From Colletes latitarsis (taxonomy: Eukaryota; Arthropoda; Insecta; Hymenoptera; Colletidae): a stretch of DNA of 64,000 bases. The DNA is taken from assembly GCF_051014445.1 (NCBI RefSeq), contig NC_135143.1, positions 3,782,001 to 3,846,000 on the forward strand, in the 5' to 3' direction. Position numbers and translations under genes: made by a program. Each line of letters begins with the position of its first letter. Position 1 is the stretch's first letter. The notes beneath the pieces were generated by a model, which searched no databases, was not told where the DNA came from, and saw nothing but the letters and a program-made list of their open reading frames with translations. Positions 1 through 11,192 of the stretch are shown here, one piece after another.

Positions 1-406
1 CGCCGTAATATCGTTGCCTCGTCTTTAGATTGCCGCGATACGTGTCTTCTGTGTTCCACGAATTGGACCGCGCGGCCGGCGACTATCGAAGATCCTTTGC
101 ATCAGCGACCGGTTGTGGTTGTTCTACGTACCAGCAAGGAAACGGTGTGGTGTTATTTCGCCCATCTTCGGTCGAAAGGTCGCGATTCACGTTGTGATTT
201 GAGGTACCGTCTCGCTGGTACTCGCATTTCTTGGGATTACTTTTTCTTAAGCAGAAACTTGAGTTGGCTCTTCTTTAATCCAAATTAAGGCAGAGAAATT
301 TTCTATCGAGCCAAAATTTTGAAATCCATAAGTTTTATTCAGATCTATTTTCTTTAACGTCTTGACTAGAGAATTAATTTTGTTAATTATAAAATCTGTA
401 CACATA
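1..406. other. Moderately GC-rich flank, no recognised gene
   Basis: The first 240 bases are clearly richer in GC and CpG than the background and then fade into AT-rich DNA that leads to a transposon copy. A 63-codon open frame on the plus strand (97-288) resembles nothing I know. A CAG preceded by a pyrimidine-rich run near 243-254 could be a splice acceptor by chance. An exon or UTR edge cut by the window start is possible but not shown. Confidence 0.3.
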
Positions 407-1330
407 TACAGGGTGTTCGGCCACCCCTGGGAAAAATTATAATGGGAGATTCTAGAGGTCAAAATAAGACGAAAATCAAGAATATCAATTTCTTGATTGA
501 GGCTTTGTTAAAAAGTTATTAAAAAATTAAATTACAAAATTTCAAATCATTCTGAACAAAATTATTTTTGGTTACGAGGGTTAATTACAATCATTTATGG
601 TGAATACACATACCCCCGAAATCCTACCCACTTTCGAGAAAAAAATTCGTAATTAAAAATGTAATTTATGATCAGAAATGTTGCCCGAAAATTTCATGCG
701 AATCTTTTAAAATATCATAACTTCTGAACGGATTGGAGCATTTTAATGTTTTAAATGGCAAACAACGCGTATTTTCGGTGCAGAATATGTCGACATTTCA
801 AAAATATTCGAAAAATTGTTCCTTAGCCCCGTAAAGTGAGAAAAATGCCATAAATATGGTCCAATTTTCAAACGTCCGTAACTCCTACAATAGTGAATAT
901 ATTTCAATGAAATTATTTTCTGAAGTAGAGCTCATGGATACCTACAAAAAAGTATTAGACAACTTTTCTGTAGAGCATCAAACAAATTTATTAAAAATGA
1001 AAAACAAATTTTTAAGAAAAATCGACAGGTAGGTGCCTAAATTTTTTGGCGAAAAAAAAATTTTTCAAATCGACCTAAAAAAATTATTTTTTGTTGCAGG
1101 GGTCAATTAGAATCATTTTTGGTAAATACACATTCCTCCGAAATCTTACGTACTTTCGAGAAAAAAATTCTTTACCGAAGTTATATTGTGTGGCTGGAAA
1201 TGTTTCGTAAACATTAATAACTTTTTAACGAAGCCTCAATCAACAAATTAGTATTCTTGATTTTCATCTTATTTTGGCCTCTAGAATCCTCCATTAAAAT
1301 TTTTCCCAGGGGTGGCCGAACACCCTGTAT
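407..1330 (-). mobile_element. CAGGG-TIR element, copy 1 (full, minus orientation)
   Basis: Both ends carry the long TIR (CAGGGTGTTCGGCC at the left, its reverse complement at the right), and TA lies directly outside each end. Inside are a monomer around 530-650 and another near 1060-1180, both reading on the minus strand, and the 375-bp block between them. No coding capacity is seen, so this is a non-autonomous element. TA flanks are typical of Tc1/mariner-like integration, but assigning this family to that superfamily is inference. Confidence 0.85.
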
Positions 1331-3158
1331 AATCCATAAACGTGTGGAAGAATAAAGATCTCTGTGTATGAAAACGTACCATTTTTGCTTTATACAAGGT
1401 AACGCTTATTTTATAAAATAAAATAAAGGAGGAGATAATAAAATATGTATTCATACATTAGAGGAATTTAACATTTTTTTAAATTGTAATCTTTTTGACA
1501 AACAAATCATAAATATTTCTAACGATAATTGTTTTTTATTTATTAGACAATGCAGTAAAACAGAAAATTCTTTTTGAACAATTCTTAACATTAATTTATT
1601 TAAAAAAATAAGAAATAAATCATTCGGTCCCAAGTGGAAGACTTGTTACTTAATTCAGACCTTTTTTTATTCTAACTTGGACATTATGCGTGAAATATCA
1701 AATTTTCTATGTAGAGTATATTAAAGTACATTTATTAAGTTTTATAATTAATTAAATATATTTATTAATTGTTTACATTGATGCATGTGTTACAGTAAAA
1801 AAGCTTTCACTTCATGACTAACACTTGCACACGTATCGTAAGCCCATAGTTTACAAGAAACACATCCAATCATTTCTTCTTCTATATTTATCATCCGTTT
1901 TTTGTATCTTTCTTTTTTGTTTCTACTGCGTCATAAATTGTCCTTTTTTTCCTTTAACTCATAACACAAAAATACATTAAAATAGTTGAGAAAATTGAGA
2001 ATACGTTGGTAATAAAAATAATTCATAAATTAAATCAATCCAATATGAGTAACCGAATGCTGTATTTAATTTAAACAACTCTGTCGTTACAAAGTTTTTA
2101 CTGTGTACTCACATAACTTCTTTATTAAACCCAAAGTTTTTTCTAAACGATATTTCATGAGGCTTCAATATTATATAGTAAATATATAAAGTATTAAAAT
2201 ATATTAGCTTCTGAGTTTTAAACATATTAGAGTTACTAGTTTTAATGTTTCATCAAACTCTTCAGAATAATATTTTAGTGTGCAATAAACCAATTATTGC
2301 ACTTCTAATTATGAAAATTGACCAATTCGAATAATATTATAACAATGTTGAAAACACATGCGGTAAATGAAGTTGAGAAGACAGGGGTTTAAATAATGCA
2401 ATTTTATTTGCTGTAATAAGAGCAGATCGTTTTATTCCTCATCTATTATCTTAATATTGTCCATCTTTAACTAGGTATAGTATACAAGATCATTTATTAT
2501 TATTGATTAAAGTCTTCTCAGCTGCGATTATGACGAAGTACATAGACTTTTCAGCAAATGTTTTTAAAATTTTGTTTCTATTCGATATAGAAATAAAACA
2601 CAATATTTGAAGTTTCTATTTGTTAAAAAATTCTTTGCAAAATATGGTAGGTTATATAACATCTAAATGGAACAAGTAGTCGTTTCCAAGGAATACGCTA
2701 CATAAACGGTCGTTGTCTTGTTTCGACGACCAAATAAAAGTCAAAATCAAATGTAGTTACAAAACGCAGACGCTCTTTAAAACACAGAGCGAAGTATAGC
2801 GGCTCTCTTTGATGTTCGCGTTACGACGGTTTATGTTGAAGTACGAAATACGCAGCAGCTTACGTGGAAGTATAAAGCGCGGCATTATCCTACATTTTGA
2901 TCCGTGAACCGTGTTAATTTGAAATGCAAAACCGTCCTAGTCTAGAACAGTATGCATTTATTCAAAAATTAATGAACTACCAGAACGGAACATCCGCTAA
3001 CATCGAGCGACATCCGATATCTACGAGTCTTCCAAGAGATTTGGCATTGGGTGTCTATTGAATCACTATAGATCAGTTAAAAGTAATTCTAATCTAAAAA
3101 AACTAATCTAGATTTGATTATATGAATTTTGGAACACATATTCATTACCATTTTATAT
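1331..3158. other. AT-rich intergenic DNA
   Basis: Very AT-rich with only short chance open frames. A patch around 2690-3060 has more CpG and GC than its surroundings but shows no recognisable protein, tRNA or repeat end. I see nothing else to annotate. Confidence 0.5.
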
Positions 3159-4000
3159 ATACAGGGTGTTCGACCACCTCTGGAAAAAATTTTAATGGGA
3201 GATTCTAGAGGTCAAAATAAGACGAAAATCAAAAATACCAATTTGTTGATGGAGGCTTCGTTAAAAAGTTATTAACGTTTAAAGTTCCGCCCGTACTGAA
3301 TTTTTTTCTCGAAAATGCGCAGGATTTTGGGAGTATGTCTATTCAACAAAAATGATTGTAATTGACCCGTGTAACTAAAAATAATTTTTTTAGAACGATT
3401 TAAAATGTCTTAATTTTGTCAAAAAAATCTAATTATTGAATTTCTTTCTCGAAACTGGTTAGGATATCGAGGGTATGTCTATTCACCAAAAATAATTATA
3501 ATTGACTTGATTTGAAATTTTTTTTTATCGTCGAAAAATTTAAGCACCTACCCCCTGTCGATGTTTCTTAAAAATTCATTTTTCATTTTTAATAAATTTG
3601 GTTGGCGCTGTACAGAAAAGTTGTTTAATATTTTTTTGTATGTATCCATGAACTCTAGTTCTCCCCAAAGTTTCAATGAAATATATTCACTATTGTAAGA
3701 ATTATGACTTGTTTGAAAATTGGACCATTTTTATAGCATTTTTCTCATTTTGCGAAGTCAAGGAATAACTTTCCGAATATTTTTGAAATTTCCACATATT
3801 CGTCACCAAAATACGTGTTGTTTGCATTTTGAAAAATTCAAATCGTCCAATCCGTTCAGGAGTTATTATGTTTCAAAGATTCACATGAAGTTTCGGGGAA
3901 CCATTTCAGGTCTCAGACTATGTTTTCGATAAGGAATTTTTTTCGCGAAAATGAGCAGGATTTCGGGGGTATGTGTATTCACCAAAAATGATTGTAATTG
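3159..4000 (+). mobile_element. CAGGG-TIR element, copy 2 (3' truncated)
   Basis: The left TIR starts after TA at 3159-3160 and is followed by two monomers (about 3296-3420 and 3440-3560), the 375-bp block, and the start of a third monomer at about 3940. The match to the family stops near 4000 in the middle of a monomer, and there is no right TIR. This is an old, end-deleted copy. Confidence 0.8.
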
Positions 4001-4319
4001 GAAATTCCATTACTGTCGAAACATTCTATTTTCCTGAATAACTAAATATGTTTTTGAAACAAGAATCACATTTCTACCAGTTTTAAAGTGATATTTGGTT
4101 CAATACTATTCCAAACTTCTACAAGTTTTATTATAATTTGGTATAAATGAACTTTATACATGTGTTCATTTATAATAAAAAATTTATTGCAAAACTTTAA
4201 ATGCATCCTTTGATTTTAACAAATTTTTCTTACAAGCAACGAGGGTACGAATACTTATGGGACTGACTGTAAAAAAGAAATCGATTTTGTCAAAGTTCTA
4301 GACTAGAACATCGCCTTAA

Positions 4320-5030
4320 GTTTTCGTCGTCGTCTTTGATTGTCAATCGCGTTTTTACGATTTGGGATCACCGTGCGTGATTCAGCACGCATTCTGCGTC
4401 GAAAAAAACGCGTGGCCGAGAGTAGGTCCCAAAACCACAAAGCCTTGCCTAATGTACAGAGAGTACCGTTTCAAAGTGGTTCGTCGCGGCACACTTTGAG
4501 GCACCGCAAAAGTAACCACGTTTGTAGCCGCGGCGTCGTGAACACGGTGGCGCACGGTGGCACAGGGCTTAAGGGATGCGAATCGGTTTTCAGGGGTGCC
4601 CCGAGAAGAAGAACGTCGGCGAGCCAGCCGTCAAAGATGAGAGGCCGTTTCGTCGCAATAGAAGAGCGCATAACCACACGGCATAGAGAGGCTCCGCGGT
4701 TCACAATGCCGGTCACATGTCACCATCTCTTTGAACCGTGCCGCCGGCCTCTTTCTTCTAGCCTCCTACCGCTACACATCCCCCCTTCCCCTCCCCTCTC
4801 AGCCACCCCACTGTACACCCCGCGCACTGTCACGGCCAATGAGCACCTCGTATGCTCGATTTCGGATCCAATCGGTTATGCTCGCTCGATGCTCGTGGAA
4901 ACCCAGTTTTCGAGCAGGTTATTCCTACACGGGGATTTCTTCTTAGGCTGTTCGCTGCTGTGGCGATACTTCGAAGATGCAGGCTCACCGATGGGGAACT
5001 CCCCAATTGAGTAAATCAGCGTTTCTCTAA
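4320..5030. other. GC-rich island with unassigned open frame
   Basis: This is about 700 bp of GC- and CpG-rich DNA in an AT-rich setting. A 224-codon frame on the plus strand spans 4340-5014. Its composition (Arg-, Ser- and Pro-rich, no motif) and the overlapping open frames on both strands fit chance openness in GC-rich DNA better than a real protein. It could be a promoter, an untranslated first exon or conserved regulatory DNA. Near its start (about 4353) is a short phrase that recurs at about 61633. Confidence 0.3.
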
Positions 5031-5104
5031 CTGGGCTCCACCAGATCTTTCAAGGGAAACACCAGACATGATTAACACCGATTTCAAAGAAATTCGGCAG
5101 AGTG

Positions 5105-5212
5105 ATACATCTATATCTATAACTTTAGTTGTAACAGTCGAGCCAATTATGAGAAAATTAGATGTAAAATTTGTATACTATAAAAATGTATATGTATACA
5201 GTTACTCACAAA
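5105..5212 (-). repeat. Dispersed repeat, also at 10795-10885 (opposite strand)
   Basis: The reverse complement of this stretch matches 10795-10885 over the phrase ACATCTAATTTTCTCATAAT and the following ATTATAGATA-type tail. Next to it, near 5199, is ACAGTTACTCACAAAATTG, which resembles Tc1-type TIR ends. Probably remnants of the same non-autonomous Tc1-like family. The assignment is tentative. Confidence 0.4.
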
Positions 5213-5230
5213 ATTGAGCATGCGCCTACG

Positions 5231-5510
5231 TTAATCCCTTGACTTACGATTTAATTCCAAATAATTTTTCAGACGTATACTATTTAATTTTGTTTAAATT
5301 TGTTCGTACAAGGAATGGACACGAAAAAGAATAGATTTGTTTCACGAATACCTTATGAATATAAAAATGTGTTGATTTTAATTTATAAGGCTTGACGACG
5401 AGTGAGTTGCCTCATAATTATAAAACTTGATATAAATTATAATTTTAATTAGTTTTCAATTGGAAGAACTTGTCACGAGTTAGACACGTTATTGTATGGC
5501 AAGGGGTTAA
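5231..5510. mobile_element. Small TTAA-bounded MITE-like repeat
   Basis: It begins TTAATCCCTTGACTTACGAT and ends with an imperfect reverse complement (ATGGCAAGGGGTTAA), so the TIRs include TTAA at both edges. A second copy with the same ends and a different middle lies at 51959-52277. The TTAA target suggests piggyBac- or Kolobok-type mobilisation. That is inferred from the ends only, because there is no coding sequence. Confidence 0.55.
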
Positions 5511-5782
5511 TTACGAAAAATGGCGGAAAAATAATGTAAATACACTTATATCAATGTAAAAACACAGTATACGTATATTTTATTTACATATATTAACTGA
5601 TAACGCAAAAAGACTTTAAAATAAAGCAATTATTTCTTTTTACTTAACAAAAAACATAATGAACTCTGATTTAATGGCACAAAATTGACCGTACACGGAT
5701 AATTAAATAGCGTTATTGATGAATTTATGACCCAATGTTTATCCGTCGTGGTATAGACTGAATTAAATTTTTAAATTGTTTA

Positions 5783-6026
5783 CCAAAAATGATTGTCATT
5801 AACCTTCACAATCGAGAATAATTTTTTCGGAAGGATTTGAAATTTTTTTTTCACCGAAAAATTTAGGCACTCACCTCCTGTCGATTTTCCTTAAAAATCT
5901 TGTCTAATACTTTTTTGTAGGTATCTATGAGCTCTACTTCAGAAAAAAATTTTATTGAAATATATTCACTATTGTAGAAGTTATGGATGTTTGAAAATTA
6001 GACCATTTTTATGGCGTTTTTCTCAT
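5783..6026 (+). mobile_element. CAGGG-TIR element, copy 3 left part
   Basis: Contains the second half of a monomer and then the start of the 375-bp block in normal family order, with no left TIR. It stops at 6026, where the Copia remnant begins. Its last 66 bases (5961-6026) are repeated on the other side of the Copia remnant at 8680-8745. Confidence 0.75.
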
Positions 6027-6682
6027 GTCATTTGGCTTGTCTTTGTGCGCAGAACTCACTTTGATTTTATTATTTTTTTCGTTTCTTGGACGATCGACTA
6101 CTGTCCATGTGCTGTTTTTCAATGGAGATTCGTATTCAGTCAACATGGCCTGTTTCCATTCCTCAACATCGGTCGATGCGAGTGCTTCTCTAGCATCTTT
6201 CGGATCGTCGAGATTGATCATGCTTACATTTTCGTTTCTATCGTCCTCTTCAACTCTCTCATACGTAGGTTCCTCTTCGGGATTTTCATCTTCAGTTTCT
6301 TCCGGTATATTTTCTTCGACATTTTGTTCACTGTCGCCTTCGGGTATGTTTGGCCCTTTTTCAACTACCATTCTCCGGATTTTTCTCGGTCGACCCCTTC
6401 TGCCTGTTCTCAAAAGTTGGAGGCGTCTTCGACCTGTACATAAACGCGGTGCATCCAAAACTTCGTTCGATTCATGGCCTTGAGCATGTTCATTTGACAG
6501 CACAAACTCCAAATCGCTTGATTTGTGTTTTGTTACTTCCTCACAGTCAGTTTCCTCTATAAAATTATTTATATTTTCTACCTTACGGGGAGTTTCTATG
6601 AATTGCACGTCGCATCTTCGAAAAACTTGTTTCTTTTTAGGATCCCAAATCCTATACGCTTTCGACTGCGTGAAGTATCCAA
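6027..6682 (-). pseudogene. Copia integrase C-terminus/linker and RT N-terminus
   Basis: One frame runs from the conserved integrase tail (I-D-P-K-C followed by L-I-G-Y and Y-R-I-W-D-P-K near 6640-6700) through an acidic, Glu-rich linker with a basic GRRGRPRK stretch (about 6400). It then enters the RVT_2 entry motif, with E-E-W-K-Q-A-M and N-S-T-W-T-V-V near 6080-6150. The frame ends where the retroelement joins the TIR element, before any catalytic YVDD box, so RT is catalytically absent. Family assignment rests on these motifs and their order. Confidence 0.8.
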
Positions 6683-7405
6683 TTAGAATTCCACATTTTG
6701 GATCAATGCGATGGGCATATAAGCTGTCGTTAAAATTGCTTCAGCCCAAAAGGTTGGAGGAAACTTGGATTGACTAATCATGCAACGCGCCATTTCTACC
6801 AGCGTCCTGTCTTTACGCTCGGCAACGCCGTTCTGTTTCGGGGTGTATTCTACCGGCAGTTGGTGTTCAATTCCTTCGTCTCTCAAGAATTTTTCGAAGG
6901 TATTGCTTCTGTATTCCGTACCGTTGTCGGATCTAAGAATTTTTATTTTCTTACCTGTGCATTTTTCTACGAAGTTCTTAAATATCTTAAATTTTTCCAA
7001 AATTTCGCTTCGTTTCTCTAGGAAATGAATTTCGCACCACCTTGACGCGTCGTCGATGAATGTGGCGAAATATCTTGATCCGCTGCGAAATTTTACACAC
7101 ATAGGGCCACAAATGTCCATGTGGATTATTTCCAAGGTATCAGTATCCCTCGACGAATTTGACTTTTGGAACGGTGCTCGTGTTTGCTTGCATTTCACAC
7201 ATACTTCGCAGATATTGGGCTCCCCCTTATTCGAGATGGTCATTCCGCGAACTTTGTTTTCACGTACCAAACTTTTTAAATCGGATTCATTTAGGTGGCC
7301 GAAACGTTCGTGCCACTCTCGCAACGTTGTATGTACTGGTAACTGCAACGGACGCGATATCGCGGGATTCACTGACGTAATACAGTTCTGCTTCCTTATT
7401 CGCAC
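6683..7405 (-). pseudogene. Copia integrase core
   Basis: The 240-codon frame carries the zinc-binding pre-integrase segment (W-H-E-R-F-G-H, then C-E-V-C-V-K-C). The rve core follows: first Asp in H-M-D-I-C-G-P, second in R-S-D-N-G-T-E-Y, and the Glu in N-G-V-A-E-R. The catalytic triad looks complete. The first ~27 residues of the frame are out-of-frame protease-linker DNA, and the true join is a shift near 7320. The C-terminal end is cut by a deletion of roughly 50 codons after A-E-A-I-L-T-T-A-Y, judged against the usual Copia layout. In the element this protein would insert the cDNA into the genome. Confidence 0.85.
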
Positions 7406-7985
7406 GCATTATTTCTTCTCCGGTATTAGGACTTTTTACAACCGCACCGTTTTTCGTGAAGGTTATAACAAAATCACGATCGGTCATCTTTCCGACGGAA
7501 AGTAGGTTCGAGCGCAACGCGGGCACGAAAAGGGTTTCTTCTAGTTTTGCAGTTAATTCTTTGCTTACGTGCATTTTAACCGTTCCGATATCGATTATTT
7601 TCGTTGAATTAACACTCGCGAGATTTAATGTTCTATTGTCCGATTCAAACGTTCCTTTAAATTTTTCCTTGTCCGCATACATATGTGATGAGGCACCCGA
7701 ATCGAGGCACTAACGTCCTTCGCAACTTGTAACTCCGCACGCCGTTTCCGCGTATACGGACACTTCGCCACGTGATGCACCCTGTCGAGATTTTGCGGAT
7801 TTTTCTTTATTTACACGACCTTTACAGTCTCTGGCTTTATGCCCTACTATACCCACAATTATGGCACTTGAATCGGAACTGTTCATACGTTTCATTTTTA
7901 TGCATTCTTTATTTTCTCTTCGCGGAAATGGTCTTGATTTTCGCTTCGCGTTATTCGAGCTGCCGAAGCTCTTCCGTGCAAACAT
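7287..7985 (-). pseudogene. Copia nucleocapsid tail and aspartic protease
   Basis: Upstream of the TAG at 7710-7712 the frame holds the second half of a CCHC zinc knuckle (G-H-K-A-R-D-C). Downstream, in the same frame, is the protease active site D-S-G-A-S-S-H-M followed by the usual L-L-S-V-G-K linker (ending near 7320). The stop lies two codons before the catalytic Asp-Ser-Gly, where Copia proteins normally have an aromatic residue, so a Trp-to-stop change is likely. The C-H-N-C half of the zinc knuckle is present near 7855-7875 but in a different frame. Confidence 0.8.
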
Positions 7986-8032
7986 GGCGTCGTTTGCGTT
8001 CGGCTTGCCACGCGTTCTCGCTTCCGATTCTT

Positions 8033-8560
8033 CTACTTCCGTAGAAGCTTGATTTTCAGAGCTTCAGGTGTCGGTAATCTTTCCTGCGTTTCAATCGCTA
8101 TTCTGAAACTTTCGTAAGAATCTGGGATGCTATATAGCAGCAGGATTGTGAGCAAATCGTCGACGATTTTTAATTCTATGTCTTCTAATTTGTCCATAAC
8201 GTCGAAAAAATTTCTTAAATGGTTATTCATGCTGTCGCCATCGCGCATTTTGTGTAGAATAAGACTCTTTAACAGCATTGCTTTTCGGGTGGGTCCTTTG
8301 GACTCGTATACTGCGTGCAATTTTTCCCATACATCTCTTGATATTTTGCAATCTTTGATTTGCTTAACTTCTGACGGGCTTATCGACAATACTACATCGG
8401 CTTTTGCTTTCGCATCGGCTATATCCCACGCTGCTGCGTTCTGTTCGGTACGCGTAATGGCACCACTAACATAACCCCAAGCGTCATTTTTTATTAGCAA
8501 CGTCTGAATTTGTATCTTCCATGTATCGAAATTTTCTTTTCCGAGTGGTTCGATTCTCAC
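8033..8560 (-). pseudogene. Copia gag (capsid) fragment
   Basis: A 175-codon frame starts with the L-G-K-E-N-F-D-T-W-K gag entry motif and continues with A-W-D-I-A-D-A-K-A and V-W-E-K-L-H, the pattern of the Copia/UBN2 gag family. It ends at a TAG after K-L-L-R-K because of a single-base shift near 8045, and the frame resumes as E-V-E-E-S-E toward the zinc knuckle. In an active element this forms the virus-like particle shell. The ATG at 8558-8560 is the natural start, about 120 bp inside the LTR start. Confidence 0.8.
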
Positions 8561-8679
8561 TGTTTGATTGATTTTGAATTCTTATCGCGTGTACGGCTTC
8601 GTAACGTTTTCCGTTGAAACAGGAAGGTTACTGCGCGCGCCACGTGTTCCTTCGATCGCGATGAGAAATATTTCCAACA

Positions 8680-9792
8680 TATATTCACTATTGTAGAAGT
8701 TATGGATGTTTGAAAATTGGACCATTTCTATGGAGTTTTTCTTACTTTACGAGGTTAAGGAACAATTTTTCGAATATTTTTGGAATGTCTACATGTTCTG
8801 GACCAAAATACGCGTTGTTTGCCGTTTAAAACATTAAAATCCTCCAATCCGCTCAGAAGTTATAATATTTTAAAAATTTCCGCCCGTACTGAATTTTTTT
8901 CTCGAAAATGCGTAGGATTTCGGGGGTATGTCTATTCACTAAAAATGATTGTAATTGACCCACGCAACCGAAAATAATTTTTCCAAAACGATTTGAAATT
9001 TTTTTCTTTGCCCGAACAATTTAGGTACTCAGTTGATATTTCTTAAAGACTTGTTTTTTATTTTTAATAAATTTGCTTGACGTTGAACAGAAAAGTTGTT
9101 TAATACTTTTTTATAGGTATCCATGAGCTCTACTTCAGAAAATAATTTCATTGAAATATATTCACTATTCTAGGAGTTATGATCGTTTGAAAATTGGACC
9201 ATTTTTATGGGGTTTTTCTTACTTTAAGTGGTGAAGGAACAACTTTTCGAATATTCTTGGAATATCTACATATTCTACATTAAAATACGCGTTGTTTGCC
9301 TTTTGAAATATTAAAATCATCCAATTCGTTCAGGAGTTATAACATTTTAAAGATTCGCATGAAATTTTCGGGCAACATTTCTGGGCATAAATTATATTTT
9401 CAATTAGGAATTTTTTTCTCGAAACTGTGTAAGATTTCGAGGGTATGTTTATTGACCATAAATGATTGTAATTGGCCCCCACAACTGAAAATAATTTTTT
9501 TAGAACAATTTGAAATTTTTTAGTTTCGCCGAAAATGTTAGCACATACCTAAATTTTTTTCTCGAAAGTGGGTAGGATTTCGGGGGTATGTGTATTCACC
9601 AAAAATGATTGTAATTGATCTCCGCAACCAAACATAATTTTTCCAGAATGATTTGAAATTTTTTAATTTAATTTCTTAATAACTTTTTAACGAACCCTCA
9701 GTCAAGAAATTTATATTCTTGATTTTCGTCTTATTTTGGCCACTAGAAACTCCCATTAAAATTTTTCCCAGGGGTGGCCGAACACCCTGTAT
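8680..9792 (+). mobile_element. CAGGG-TIR element, copy 3 right part
   Basis: Starts inside the 375-bp block directly beside the Copia LTR start. It then has a monomer (about 8885-9010), a second block, two more monomers (about 9405-9540 and 9552-9665) and the right TIR ending CCCTGTA at 9791. With 5783-6026 it forms one element split by the retrotransposon. Confidence 0.85.
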
Positions 9793-10196
9793 TGTATATT
9801 GCCTATGCCATTGACACTTATACAATCCCATAACATGATGGAGCGTCTTCCGTGTTTCATTCTTGGGCATGTATTTCTAACATCGTTTTTGTGGTAATAT
9901 AGTTGTCATAGATTGTATGAAAAGATAAAAAAGTGAACTTTATTTGTATGTCGTGGTCTGGTGTTTGTTTTTATAAGTGAGCGTGGCGAAGTGTCTAGAT
10001 AATATGCGTATCATGGTTGAGAGAGTGAGCGACTGGACGTTGTGCGGAACAGTTAGTACGAATCGAGGATCGTGAGAGAGAATACTAAATTAAATGTGAA
10101 TGGAAAGACGTAAATAAGTAAGAGAGAAAGAGAGAAAAACGGACTCGTATAAACAAATACTAAACGTTGTCAGTAGTAGACGGTATTTGTTTTCTT
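9793..10196. other. Unassigned intergenic DNA
   Basis: Holds a purine-rich GAGAGA-type stretch around 10010-10140 (many GAGAG and AGAGAAAG words). I see no gene or repeat end. Confidence 0.4.
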
Positions 10197-10368
10197 CCGC
10201 ATCAGAAGTATTTCTCACTGTTCCTTCATATCGGAATTTATTTATGATCTTCTGGATTGTCGAATGAGTTCTTCCAACTATTTGGCCTATTTTGAAGCTA
10301 TCTAACAGTCATTTATCTTTGAAGGCTTTTAAATCGAACTTTGGAAATATTTTGCGGGACTTCCCCAT
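10197..10368 (-). pseudogene. Tc1-type transposase N-terminal fragment
   Basis: Reading from an ATG at 10366-10368, the translation starts M-G-K-S-R-K and contains the helix-turn-helix phrase F-K-I-G-Q-I-V-G-R-T-H-S-T-I-Q-K-I-I, as in the DNA-binding half of Tc1-like transposases. One TGA interrupts it just before L-L-D-S-F. The match is lost after R-Y-E-G-T-V, and the DDE catalytic half is absent. This is a dead relic. Tc1-like TIR-type phrases nearby (about 5199 and 20962) may belong to the same family. Confidence 0.6.
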
Positions 10369-10939
10369 AAATAGTAACTTTCAAACAATTTTGTGCCACT
10401 AAAATAAGAGTTCTAGTATGTTTTTTGTTAAATAAAAAGAAACAATTCATTTGATTTAAAAGGTTTTTTTTGTTATCAATTAATATATGCAAATAAAATA
10501 TATGTATATTGTGTTCTTACTCGAATACATGTATATTTACAGCAACTTATCTGCCATTTTTCATGATTAACGTAGATACATATGTACATACATAGATGTT
10601 TACTTACAGTTTGTTTAAAATTGTTTCCAATTATAAGTCAATAAATAATTTAATAAAACCTCAGAAAATAGTCTACATTACTATAATTTTAGCATAATTA
10701 GGATCTGTACAAAAAATTTGCGATGCCACGTTTGTTACTAGCGACGTTTGTTACTGCATCACAACTGCTGTTGAGTGACTTTTCTAATATACCTAACTAT
10801 ACAATTCTTACAAACTTTACATCTAATTTTCTCATAATTAGCTCGATAACTACGGCTAAAATTATAGATACCTTTGTTGTACATATAGATATATCAATCT
10901 ACTTTTCGGTGTTAGCCATGTTTAGTGCTTCCCTTGCTA
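10369..10939. other. AT-rich DNA with dispersed-repeat copy
   Basis: Mostly AT-rich and non-coding. The part at 10795-10885 is the inverted partner of the repeat at 5105-5212. A 94-codon open frame (10723-11007) runs from this repeat into a transposon copy and is not a gene. Confidence 0.45.
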
Positions 10940-11192
10940 AAAATTTCAAATTATTCACGGAAAAATTATTTTCGGTTGCGGGGGTCAATTACAATCATTT
11001 TTGGTAAATAGACATAACCCCGAAATCTTGCGCATTTTCGAGAAAAAAATTCAGTAGGGGCGCAACTTTAAACGTTAATAACTTTTTAGCGAAGCCTCGA
11101 TCAACAAATTGGTATTCTTGATTTTCGTCTTATTTTGGCCTCTAGAATCTCCTATTAAAATATTTCTCAGGGGTGGCCGAAGACCCTGTATA
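10940..11192 (-). mobile_element. CAGGG-TIR element, copy 4 (fragment, minus orientation)
   Basis: One monomer read on the minus strand, followed by the complete right-hand TIR ending at 11192. The left end is missing. The TIR carries a G in the otherwise conserved ACACCCTG end (AGACCCTG), showing decay. Confidence 0.8.

Larger units (their letters stand above)
6027..8679 (-). mobile_element. Decayed, 3'-truncated Copia-type LTR retrotransposon
   Basis: Read on the minus strand, the order is a TGTTGG LTR start at 8679, gag, zinc knuckle, protease, integrase and then only the first part of reverse transcriptase. This gag-PR-IN-RT order is diagnostic of Copia/Ty1. The rest of RT, RNase H and the 3' LTR are missing. 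The reading frame is broken by several shifts, a TAG before the protease and a deletion after the integrase core. It interrupts a CAGGG-TIR copy, so it arrived after that copy. It cannot be autonomous. Confidence 0.9.

Noticed and set aside
4340..5014. 224-codon plus-strand frame as a protein-coding gene
   Set aside because: No known domain, composition follows GC-rich DNA, overlapping frames on both strands, and no splice or initiation evidence.
5022..5075. CAGCGTTTCTCTAACTGGG as a hAT end like the one at 45477
   Set aside because: No partner end nearby, and the match is confined to the tip.
6025..6483. Ser-rich plus-strand frames over the Copia linker
   Set aside because: Antisense shadow of the acidic Copia linker on the minus strand.
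7056..7505. 149-codon plus-strand frame
   Set aside because: Antisense to the Copia integrase/protease and without a domain of its own.
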